DNA from: Chloroflexota bacterium
GTDB lineage: Bacteria > Chloroflexota > Dehalococcoidia > UBA3495
Length of the DNA: 14,651 nt
Direction: 5' to 3'
NCBI GenBank assembly: GCA_022563275.1
Contig: JADFNR010000088.1
Location: 1-14,651, forward strand
Position 1 is the stretch's first letter, and each line of letters starts with the position of its first letter. Of this stretch, positions 8,181-14,651 are shown piece after piece. The notes below the pieces were generated by a model. That model saw nothing but the letters and a program-made list of their open reading frames with translations. It searched no databases and had not been told where the DNA came from. The position numbers and the translations under genes are program-made.

Positions 8181-8395
8181 CCTGAATCGCGCGGAAATTA
8201 CTGTCAGCTAGGAAGAAATCTTCTCGAATTCCGTGGTCATGTTTGCCCGTGGGGTGTGATAGGGCCGCAGCCTAGTAGGACTCCCCGTCCAGGCCATCCA
8301 ATAGTTGTTCACCATGAGCCAGGCAGGCGAACAACCAATGGTGTTTGCAAATAGTGAACACCCGACCCTAGCCCGTCTCCACCAAGCCCGTTACC

Positions 8396-8425
8396 AACGC
8401 CCCGGCCATTTAGCCGGGGCGTTTT
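8396..8425 (+). terminator. Intrinsic terminator after the CoA-transferase gene
   Basis: A perfect 11-bp stem, AACGCCCCGGC / GCCGGGGCGTT, with loop CATTTA, running into TTTT and then C. It lies 216 nt past the CoA-transferase stop and isolates that unit from the hydroxylase operon downstream. Confidence 0.85.
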
Positions 8426-8510
8426 CGTGCCTAGAGAATTGTATGGGGAGACGGCAGTTATACGGTATGACGAACTCCCCGGGGGTAGCTTAGGCAGTAT
8501 TTCTCTCGTA

Positions 8511-8527
8511 CCGTCGATCATTGACGG
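8511..8527. promoter_or_regulatory. 17-bp dyad, candidate operator upstream of the hydroxylase operon
   Basis: CCGTCGATCATTGACGG is an odd-length dyad with 7 of 8 base pairs symmetrical, and the eighth is a G/T mismatch. It overlaps a TTGACG hexamer. It sits between the terminator and the first hydroxylase gene, about 275 bp before its start. A dimeric regulator site is plausible, but no regulator gene is in the window. Confidence 0.3.
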
Positions 8528-8801
8528 AAAAGAAGTCTTTTGGCGGCCCAGATTTTGCAATGTGTGCGGATATCCTGCATCATGACCCTCTTGCGGAGCG
8601 GCTAGCTCTAATCAAGTAGACATGTACATCACGCGGCATTACTATTCCCCCAACACGGCCAGAGCGGTCCCGCTGTCCGTCAATCGACTCGTCGGCGGGG
8701 TGGAAGTGACCACCTCCAATAATTTTGCCAATGATGAGTGGCATCAGCATGGTTTCCCAAATTGCGGGAGTGCAAACCTGCCCCAGCAAGGATGAAGGCA
8801 A

Positions 8802-9686
8802 ATGAAACCAGCTAGATTCGAGTATTTCGATCCAACGAGCCTGGGCGAGGCCCTGGAATTACTCAAAGAGCACGGCGATGACGCCAAGGTCTTGGCCGGA
8901 GGCCAGAGCCTGATGCCGTTGATCAACATGCGATTGGCCCGGCCCAAGGTGGTCATCGACATCAACCGGGTCCCTGGCCTGGATTACATCTCTCAAACGC
9001 CGGACGGCGGGTTGGCCTTCGGCGCCCTCACCCGGCTTCGGTCCGTGGAAAAGTCTTCCCTGGTCCAAGAGATGGTCCCGGTGCTGGCGGCGGCCATGCC
9101 ATCGATAGGCCATGTCCAAATCCGTAATCGAGGCACCGTGGGAGGGAGCGTCTCCCATGCGGACCCCGCCGCCGAACTACCGGCCATGTGCCTCGCCCTT
9201 GACGCTGAAATTGTTCTGAGCAACACCTTAGAAGAAAGGACATTGAAACCTGAAGACTTCTTTATTTCCCCCTTGACGACCGCCATCGAACCGGGGGAAC
9301 TTCTCACCGAGATTCGCTTGCCCGCGCGGTCCGAAGAATGGAGATGGGGCTTCCAGGAAGTCTGCCGCCGGCAGGGTGACTTCGCATTGGTGGGCTGCAT
9401 CTCACTCATCCGATTGGATGGCGACGAGATATGTCAGGATGCCCGAATCACCATGTTCGGCGCGGGAGGGACCGCCCTGCGGATTCAGCAGGCCGAGGAG
9501 GCTTTGGTGGGAAGACCAATTGACCCCAGCGTCCTGCAAGACGTGGCCAGGTTGGTATCCGAGGACCTGGACCCGGATTCGGACATCCATGCCTCCGCGG
9601 CCTACCGGAAAGAGGTTGGCGGGGTCATGGCCCGCAGGAGCCTGGAGGCAGCCATCAACCGAGGGAATGGAGGGCGAAAAGCATGA
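8802..9686 (+). CDS. Molybdenum hydroxylase FAD-binding (medium) subunit
   Basis: A 294-residue subunit of the xanthine dehydrogenase/CO dehydrogenase medium-chain family (CoxM/CutM-like), with normal length. The FAD pyrophosphate loop LAGGQSLMPLINMRLA is at 31-46. The second FAD contact, GTVGGSVSHADPAAELPA, is at 111-128. The C-terminal domain (from about 175) includes the usual AYRKEVGGVMARR segment (267-279). It accepts electrons from the 2Fe-2S subunit and passes them to NAD+, quinone or another acceptor. The start follows GAAGG closely and family similarity begins within the first residues (ARFEYFDPTSL). Its stop overlaps the next ATG by 4 bp (ATGA), which implies translational coupling. 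It is the first gene of the hydroxylase operon. Confidence 0.93.
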   Translation: MKPARFEYFDPTSLGEALELLKEHGDDAKVLAGGQSLMPLINMRLARPKVVIDINRVPGLDYISQTPDGGLAFGALTRLRSVEKSSLVQEMVPVLAAAMPSIGHVQIRNRGTVGGSVSHADPAAELPAMCLALDAEIVLSNTLEERTLKPEDFFISPLTTAIEPGELLTEIRLPARSEEWRWGFQEVCRRQGDFALVGCISLIRLDGDEICQDARITMFGAGGTALRIQQAEEALVGRPIDPSVLQDVARLVSEDLDPDSDIHASAAYRKEVGGVMARRSLEAAINRGNGGRKA

Positions 9687-10180
9687 GCGCCACTGTTCGC
9701 ACCGTAAAACTGACCGTGAATGGCAAGGAGTATGAATCCTCGGTGGAGGTGAGAAAGACCCTCGCCGATTTCCTCAGAGAAGAACTGGACCTCACCGGCA
9801 CTCACTTGGGATGCGAGCATGGAGTTTGCGGGGCCTGCACCATCCTATTCAATGGCGACTCTGTTCGGTCCTGTCTGATGCTGGCCGTGCAAGCGGACGG
9901 CGCCGCATTGACGACCGTGGAGGGACTGGCTCAAGGAGAAGAACTCCACCCGTTGCAACTGGCGTTTCAAGAGAATCACGCTCTGCAATGCGGCTTTTGC
10001 ACCCCGGGCATGCTGATGACCGCCTACGCTTTCCTTGAGGAGACATCCGATCCCACTCGAGAGCAGGTGAAGGAAGCGATCTCCGGAAATATATGCCGCT
10101 GCACCGGCTATGCCCCTATTATCGAGGCCATCTTACAGACAAGCAAAGGGCTTGGCCCGAGTGAAGGCAAGGGATTGTGA
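9683..10180 (+). CDS. Molybdenum hydroxylase [2Fe-2S] (small) subunit
   Basis: A 165-residue iron-sulfur subunit (CoxS/CutS-like). The N-terminal plant-ferredoxin domain binds one cluster with Cys44, Cys49, Cys52 and Cys64 (GCEHGVCGAC and SC). The C-terminal helical domain binds the second with Cys103, Cys106, Cys138 and Cys140 (CGFCTPGM and GNICRCTGY). All eight ligands are present. Gln102 is the conserved residue next to the molybdopterin-side cluster. It carries electrons from the Mo site of the large subunit to FAD. It overlaps the FAD subunit gene by 4 bp and is followed closely by the first large subunit. I see no sign of damage. Confidence 0.95.
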   Translation: MSATVRTVKLTVNGKEYESSVEVRKTLADFLREELDLTGTHLGCEHGVCGACTILFNGDSVRSCLMLAVQADGAALTTVEGLAQGEELHPLQLAFQENHALQCGFCTPGMLMTAYAFLEETSDPTREQVKEAISGNICRCTGYAPIIEAILQTSKGLGPSEGKGL

Positions 10181-10235
10181 GCCCCTACCGGAGGCGTGAC
10201 GTCCCATGCCTCACCCGTTCCTGAAGGAGATCAAG

Positions 10236-12596
10236 ATGGCGCATCCGAACGAGGCCATAACTCGACCCGAGACATCCCGGATGGTCCAGGGCCGCGGAAA
10301 GTTCTTGGACGACATCAAATTGCCCGGAATGTGCTATGCCGCCTTCGTTCGTAGCCTGCATGCCCACGCGAATATCATAGGGATCAATTGCGATGAAGCC
10401 CTAAAGATTCCCGGCGCTATCGGGGTATTGACCCCCGATGAGGTCCTGCCTCACGTCGAGCCCGTAAGGCCGGCCACGCCGGGATCTAGCGAATTCGCCC
10501 GCCCCTATGACAGATACCCAGTGCCTCCCGGCAAGGTGGTTTTTGTCGGCGAGCCGATCTTGGCGGTTGCAGCGGAGACTCCCCATATCGCGGAAGATAT
10601 GCTCGACGCCATCACCATCGAGTACGAGCCCCTGACAGCGGTGACCGACGTGGACCAAAGTTTGGCGCCCGGCGCGCCAACGATCCACCAGGGCATGGCC
10701 GACAATATCGTGTTCTATCGCGAATTTGGCGGAGGCGACACCGACAAGGCTTTTCAGGAAGCGGAGTTGGTGCTGGAGAAGACTTTCCAATTTCCCAGAC
10801 AAACCGCCGTCCCGCTGGAGGGCCGTGGAGTCATCGCTAGCTACGACCGCGGCCAAGACCACTTGACCATCTGGACGTCAACGCGGGCGCCCCATCAGTC
10901 CCGAAACGTTTTCGCCACGGTGCTGAGGCTGCCCGAGCATGCCGTCCGGGTGATATCCCCGGATACAGGGGGCGAATTTGGGATCAAGGGAACAGGTTAT
11001 CCAGAGGCCATCATCCTGGCGTTCCTTTCAAAGAAGATAGACCGTCCGGTTAAGTGGGCGGAAGACAGGATGGAAAACCTGCTGGCCTGTGCTCACGCCC
11101 ACGAGCAGCGCGTACACGTGTCGGTCGCGGCCGGAGGGGATGGGAAGGTACTGGGTATCCGCTCTAAGGTCCTAGTCGACCAGGGAGCCCACTGCCTGGG
11201 CGCCACGAGTGCGGGACTGGAGCCGATGACCACCGGTCAGTCCATCGTGGGACCCTACCGTATTGAGAACTACCAGTGCCAGGCTTACGGCATACTCACC
11301 AATAAGTGTCCCGGTGGCCCTTACCGCGGCGTGGGCACGATCCAAGGGGTCTTCGTCATAGAACGGATCATGGATATGATCGCTCAAGCTTTGGGCATGG
11401 ACCCGGCGGAGGTCCGCGATCGCAACTTCATCCAACCTGACGAACTCCCGTATAACACGGCCGCTGGCCGATTGTACGACAGTGGAGACTACCCCGGCTC
11501 ATTGGACAAATTGCTGGTGCTATCGAAATACCAGGAACTCCGCCAAGCCCAGCAGAAAGCCAGGGCCGGTGGCGAATACTTCGGCATCGGTATTTCCTGC
11601 TTCGTGGAGCACACCAGCACCGGTTCCCAGGACTATCACAAACGCGGTGTTTATGGGTTGCCAGCCTTCGACTCTGCGACGGTCCGAGTGGACGCCGGCG
11701 GAAACGTCACGGTGGGGGTGAGCGCCCGCTCAACGGGGCAGGGCCACGAAAGCGTGTTCGCCAATCTGGCGGCCCGTGAGCTTGGGGTGCCATATGAAAC
11801 GGTCAAGATCATTGAAGGCGACACCGACGCCACTCCCTTCGGTTCTGGGACCGGAGTCAGCAGGAGCGCGGTCAGCACCGGCGGCGCTATCCGCAAGGCG
11901 GTGCGCGATGTTAAGCTCAAAGTCCTCGAACTGGCCCGCTTTTTCCTAGAGAACGAAGAAGGCGAATTGGATATCGCCAATGGCGAGATTTTCGTCGTAG
12001 CCGATCCTACGCGCCGGGTCTCGATCGCCCGGGTGGCCAGTTCGGCCTACGACGCCTCAAAGGAAATTTCCCTTCCGGAGAGCTTTGAACGGGGGTTGCA
12101 GGCTACCCGGACTTTCGACCCTCCCCATCAGGTGTTTGGGAACGGGGCCCACCTAGCGGTGGTCCGTATCGACCCCGAGACCGGTCTGGTGAACTTGGAA
12201 AAATACTTCGTAGTTGAAGATTGCGGGACGATTCTGGACCACGCCATCGTCGAAGGCCAGGTTGTAGGCGCAGTGGCCATGGGCATCGGCAACGCCCTGT
12301 ATGAGGAACTCAAATACGATGAAGACGGGCAATTGATCACGGGTACTTTCATGGATTACTTGGTGCCAACATCGATGGAAATTCCCGAAATTCAAACACT
12401 CCACACTGAAACCCCCTCGCCCTTTACCGAAGGCGGAGTAAAAGGGGTAGGGGAAGCCGGCACCGTGGGGGCTTACACTGCCGTGGCGAACGCAGTCGCC
12501 GACGCCTTGCTGCCCTTGGGGATCGAGCTCACCGAGCCTCCCGTGGGCCCGGCTAGGGTATGGGATTTAATAACCGCGGCCCAGAAAAATCAGTAA
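10236..12596 (+). CDS. Molybdenum hydroxylase large (Mo-binding) subunit 1
   Basis: Starting at 10236 this is 786 residues, the normal size for the family. An in-frame ATG at 10206 would add 10 residues, but GAAGGAG 6 nt before 10236 and the family's usual N-terminus favour 10236. Visible blocks are VQGRGKFLDD near 17-26, PLEGRG near 193-198, DTGGEFGIKG (243-252; the third Gly of the usual GGGFG loop is Glu), PYRGVGT (362-368), STGQGHES (499-506) and KGVGEAGTVGAY (736-747) with the catalytic Glu740. The PYRGVGT loop takes the place of AYRCSFR of form I CO dehydrogenase, so there is no Cys for a Cu-Mo centre; this is a hydroxylase, not a true CODH. It forms the active site that hydroxylates the substrate with water-derived oxygen. 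The substrate is unknown. Confidence 0.92.
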   Translation: MAHPNEAITRPETSRMVQGRGKFLDDIKLPGMCYAAFVRSLHAHANIIGINCDEALKIPGAIGVLTPDEVLPHVEPVRPATPGSSEFARPYDRYPVPPGKVVFVGEPILAVAAETPHIAEDMLDAITIEYEPLTAVTDVDQSLAPGAPTIHQGMADNIVFYREFGGGDTDKAFQEAELVLEKTFQFPRQTAVPLEGRGVIASYDRGQDHLTIWTSTRAPHQSRNVFATVLRLPEHAVRVISPDTGGEFGIKGTGYPEAIILAFLSKKIDRPVKWAEDRMENLLACAHAHEQRVHVSVAAGGDGKVLGIRSKVLVDQGAHCLGATSAGLEPMTTGQSIVGPYRIENYQCQAYGILTNKCPGGPYRGVGTIQGVFVIERIMDMIAQALGMDPAEVRDRNFIQPDELPYNTAAGRLYDSGDYPGSLDKLLVLSKYQELRQAQQKARAGGEYFGIGISCFVEHTSTGSQDYHKRGVYGLPAFDSATVRVDAGGNVTVGVSARSTGQGHESVFANLAARELGVPYETVKIIEGDTDATPFGSGTGVSRSAVSTGGAIRKAVRDVKLKVLELARFFLENEEGELDIANGEIFVVADPTRRVSIARVASSAYDASKEISLPESFERGLQATRTFDPPHQVFGNGAHLAVVRIDPETGLVNLEKYFVVEDCGTILDHAIVEGQVVGAVAMGIGNALYEELKYDEDGQLITGTFMDYLVPTSMEIPEIQTLHTETPSPFTEGGVKGVGEAGTVGAYTAVANAVADALLPLGIELTEPPVGPARVWDLITAAQKNQ

Positions 12597-12640
12597 TAGA
12601 CCGATACGCAGTCTAAATATTCGTTAATTTAGGTACGAGC

Positions 12641-14651
12641 ATGGTCCAGAAGTATATCGGGGCTCCCATCCGGCGGAAAGAGGACCGGCGGTTTCTAACC
12701 GGTCAAGCGCAATTCGTCGATGATGTGAAACTGCCCAACATGCTCCACGCGGCCATCGTGCGCAGTCCCCACGCCCACGCCCGAATCCTGTCCATCGATA
12801 CCAGCGCCGCGCTGGCCATGGAAGGTGTGGTTAGCGTGCTGACCTATAGGGATATTGAGCAAACGGTGGAACCGCGCCCCATCCCAATAAGGATGCGCGC
12901 CTATCATGAGTTGGAAAGGTTCCTTCAATACCCCTTGGCCGAAGACAAGGTTCGCTACGTCGGCGATCCGGTGGCGATGGTGGTGGCCGAAAGCCGTTAT
13001 CTGGCCGAAGACGCCCTGGATGGCGTGGATGTGACCTACGACCCTTTGCCTGCCGTCGTGGACTTGGAGAAATCGCTGGCAGGGGACGTCCTGCTGTTCG
13101 AGCAACACGGCACCAACGTGGCTTACGAGTTCGAGTCGTCCATTGGAGACCCCGATGAGGCCTTCCGGAACGCCGACTACACCCGGAAAGAAGAGTTCCG
13201 TTGTCACCGCCATACCGCCAACCCCTTGGAGACGCGGGGGCTGGTGGCCTCCTATTCCACGGGGAGGGAGGAGCTGACGGTCTGGGGCGAGACCAAGGTG
13301 CCCCACTACAACCGCGGCGTCTTGGCGTCCATGCTGCAGATGCCCGAGCACCGGATACACTTCGTCGAGCCCGATGTAGGCGGAGGCTTCGGTGTCCGCG
13401 GCGAGTTCTACCCAGAGAACTTCCTAGTCCCATTCGCCGCCATTAAAACGGGCCGCCCGGTGAAGTGGATCGAGGACCGGGCTGAGCACCTGATCTCCGC
13501 GAACCACTCTCGCGAGCATTGGTGCGAATTGGAGATTGCGGCCAAGAACGACGGCACGATCCTGGGCATGCGGGCCAAGATATACGGCGCGTTGGGCGGC
13601 TACGTGCGCACCCACGGCGCGGTCGTGCCGACCTCCACGGCGGCCATGCTCACCGGCCCTTACGTGATTCCCAACTACCAATGGGAAGTGAAATGCATCC
13701 TGACCAACAAAGTCGGAATGGGCACTTTCAGCGCGCCGGGCCGCTACGAGTCCTGTTTCTTCCGGGAGCGGCTTTTGGACATGGTGGCCGCGGACCTTGG
13801 GATCGACCCGGTGGAATTGAGGTTCAAGAACCTGATACCGCCTTCGGCCATGCCCTATGAGTTGGGGAGGACCCGCCCCGAGGAATATTCCTTGATCTAC
13901 GACAGCGGCGACTACCCCGCCCTGCTCCGGAAGGCCCTGGAGGTGATCGATTACGATGGGCTCAAGGGGACGGCAGGCCGCCTTATAGACGGCAAGTACC
14001 ATGGCGTCGGAATCGGATGCTTCGTCAAAAGCACCGGCACCGGCGATCTCGGCGAAGGGGCCAAGGTGGCGATAACCGGCCCCGGCCAAGTGGCGGTCTA
14101 CCTGGGCATCGCAACCATGGGCCAGGGACATGAGACGGTGATGGCCCAGATCTGCGCCGACGGGCTGGGCGTGCCTATGGATAGCGTCGCTGTGTACCAC
14201 GGCAGCACCGACTTGGTCTCCATGGGCGGGGGGACCTATGCCAGCCGGGGTACTACCCTGGCGGGCAACGCCGTTTTCGGGGCGGCGCAGCAACTGCGGG
14301 ACCGGGTGCTGGCCGTCAGCGCCGCGTATCTCGACGTGGACCCCAGCGAGCTTGAGCTTTCTCAAGGCATGGTCCACCGCAAGGACTCTCCCGGCGGCGA
14401 TACGGCCTTGGACCTGGGCGAAGTATTGGCGTTGACGACACCGGCCAGCAGGTACAACCAAGGCGAGTTCGGCCTGGAGACGTCCTACTATTTCCGGTCC
14501 GCTCAGGAATGCTATCCGTGCGGCGTCCACGCGGTGCACCTGACGGTGGACCCGGAAACTGGAAAGATCGATATATTGAAATACGTCATAGTTGAGGATG
14601 TCGGTCACGTCATCAACCCCTTGCTGCTAAACGGCCAGATCGTCGGCGCGG
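12641..14651 (+). CDS. Molybdenum hydroxylase large subunit 2 (partial, runs off the right end)
   Basis: An open frame of 670 codons with no stop before the window ends; about 100 residues should be missing. It starts 44 bp after large subunit 1, with only a modest AGG upstream of the ATG. Family blocks are RRFLTGQAQFVDDVKLPNML (16-35), RYVGDPVAMVVAE (105-117), NPLETRG (194-200), DVGGGFGVRG (245-254), GRPVKWIEDR (271-280), GQGHET (494-499) and VIVEDVGHVINP (649-660). The active-site loop that is usually YRGPGR-like is TFSAPGRYE (362-370), lacking the Arg. The Glu of the GEAG motif lies beyond the window, so catalytic competence cannot be judged. It resembles subunit 1 in layout but is clearly divergent, so it is a paralogue and not a recent duplicate. 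It may share the FAD and 2Fe-2S subunits encoded upstream. Confidence 0.92.
   Translation, partial: MVQKYIGAPIRRKEDRRFLTGQAQFVDDVKLPNMLHAAIVRSPHAHARILSIDTSAALAMEGVVSVLTYRDIEQTVEPRPIPIRMRAYHELERFLQYPLAEDKVRYVGDPVAMVVAESRYLAEDALDGVDVTYDPLPAVVDLEKSLAGDVLLFEQHGTNVAYEFESSIGDPDEAFRNADYTRKEEFRCHRHTANPLETRGLVASYSTGREELTVWGETKVPHYNRGVLASMLQMPEHRIHFVEPDVGGGFGVRGEFYPENFLVPFAAIKTGRPVKWIEDRAEHLISANHSREHWCELEIAAKNDGTILGMRAKIYGALGGYVRTHGAVVPTSTAAMLTGPYVIPNYQWEVKCILTNKVGMGTFSAPGRYESCFFRERLLDMVAADLGIDPVELRFKNLIPPSAMPYELGRTRPEEYSLIYDSGDYPALLRKALEVIDYDGLKGTAGRLIDGKYHGVGIGCFVKSTGTGDLGEGAKVAITGPGQVAVYLGIATMGQGHETVMAQICADGLGVPMDSVAVYHGSTDLVSMGGGTYASRGTTLAGNAVFGAAQQLRDRVLAVSAAYLDVDPSELELSQGMVHRKDSPGGDTALDLGEVLALTTPASRYNQGEFGLETSYYFRSAQECYPCGVHAVHLTVDPETGKIDILKYVIVEDVGHVINPLLLNGQIVGA

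Larger units (their letters stand above)
8181..8801. other. Long spacer before the molybdenum hydroxylase operon
   Basis: About 620 bp with no convincing gene. It contains the terminator at 8396-8425 and a 17-bp dyad at 8511-8527. A 57-codon frame (8622-8795, +) ends 6 nt before the FAD subunit start but lacks a ribosome-binding site and family resemblance. The several hundred bases after the terminator must hold the operon's promoter, but I find no clear -35/-10 pair; TTGACG at 8521-8526 has no good -10 partner. Confidence 0.6.

Noticed and set aside
8305..8360. Small nested inverted repeats (TTGTTC/GAACAA, CACCAT/ATGGTG, GTTCAC/GTGAAC)
   Set aside because: The arms are only 6 bp each and compete for the same bases. 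No known riboswitch or RNA family is recognisable.
8622..8795. 57-codon frame just before the FAD subunit gene
   Set aside because: No ribosome-binding site and no family resemblance; its end near the next start is probably chance.
10236..12596. Aerobic carbon monoxide dehydrogenase (CoxL form I)
   Set aside because: The diagnostic AYRCSFR loop with the Cu-binding Cys is absent; PYRGVGT is present instead.
12695..14608. Long minus-strand open frames (200, 221 and 394 codons) opposite large subunit 2
   Set aside because: They lie antisense to a continuous plus-strand frame with clear molybdenum hydroxylase motifs. High GC at third positions explains the lack of stops, and their translations resemble no family.
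1..14651. CRISPR array, rRNA genes, complete insertion sequence
   Set aside because: I saw no regularly spaced direct repeats, no rRNA segments and no intact transposase on either strand.

Overview
The window joins two unlike regions. From about 2.6 kb to the right end it looks like a bacterial chromosome of moderately high GC carrying accessory oxidative catabolism genes. Those genes are an alpha/beta hydrolase, a flavin monooxygenase, a tandem CaiB/BaiF CoA-transferase and a molybdenum hydroxylase operon. This mix, the loose spacing and a TTG start recall uncultivated Chloroflexota (SAR202/Dehalococcoidia-like). That assignment is inference from gene style, not from a marker gene.

Layout. 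1-396: no recognisable gene. 397-2433: a mosaic of 3' gene pieces, namely the end of an outer-membrane porin (+), an open frame that fuses the end of an ammonium transporter to the end of a sodium:solute symporter (-), and the end of a sensor histidine kinase (+). None is a complete gene. A porin fits a diderm bacterium better than the rest of the window. This end is therefore either an assembly or amplification chimera or a patch of gene debris. 2602-3369: intact alpha/beta hydrolase. 3370-3896: intergenic, with a long imperfect inverted repeat. 3897-5258 (-): class A-like FAD monooxygenase with its own likely promoter. 5373-5636: a probable tail of a serine recombinase. 5704-8180: promoter, leader and a 789-residue double CoA-transferase whose N-terminal half lacks the catalytic Asp. 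8181-8801: spacer with a strong intrinsic terminator and a 17-bp dyad. 8802-14651: molybdenum hydroxylase operon in the order FAD subunit, 2Fe-2S subunit, large subunit 1, large subunit 2 (cut by the window end).

Working together. The three hydroxylase polypeptides 8802-12596 can form a complete enzyme: electrons pass from the Mo site to two 2Fe-2S clusters and then to FAD. A second, divergent large subunit follows within 44 bp and may share the same electron-transfer subunits. The CoA-transferase upstream could activate a carboxylic acid as a CoA ester for, or after, hydroxylation, but a terminator separates the two units. The flavin monooxygenase and the hydrolase suit the same theme of oxidising and cleaving recalcitrant organic compounds. 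The substrates cannot be read from the sequence.
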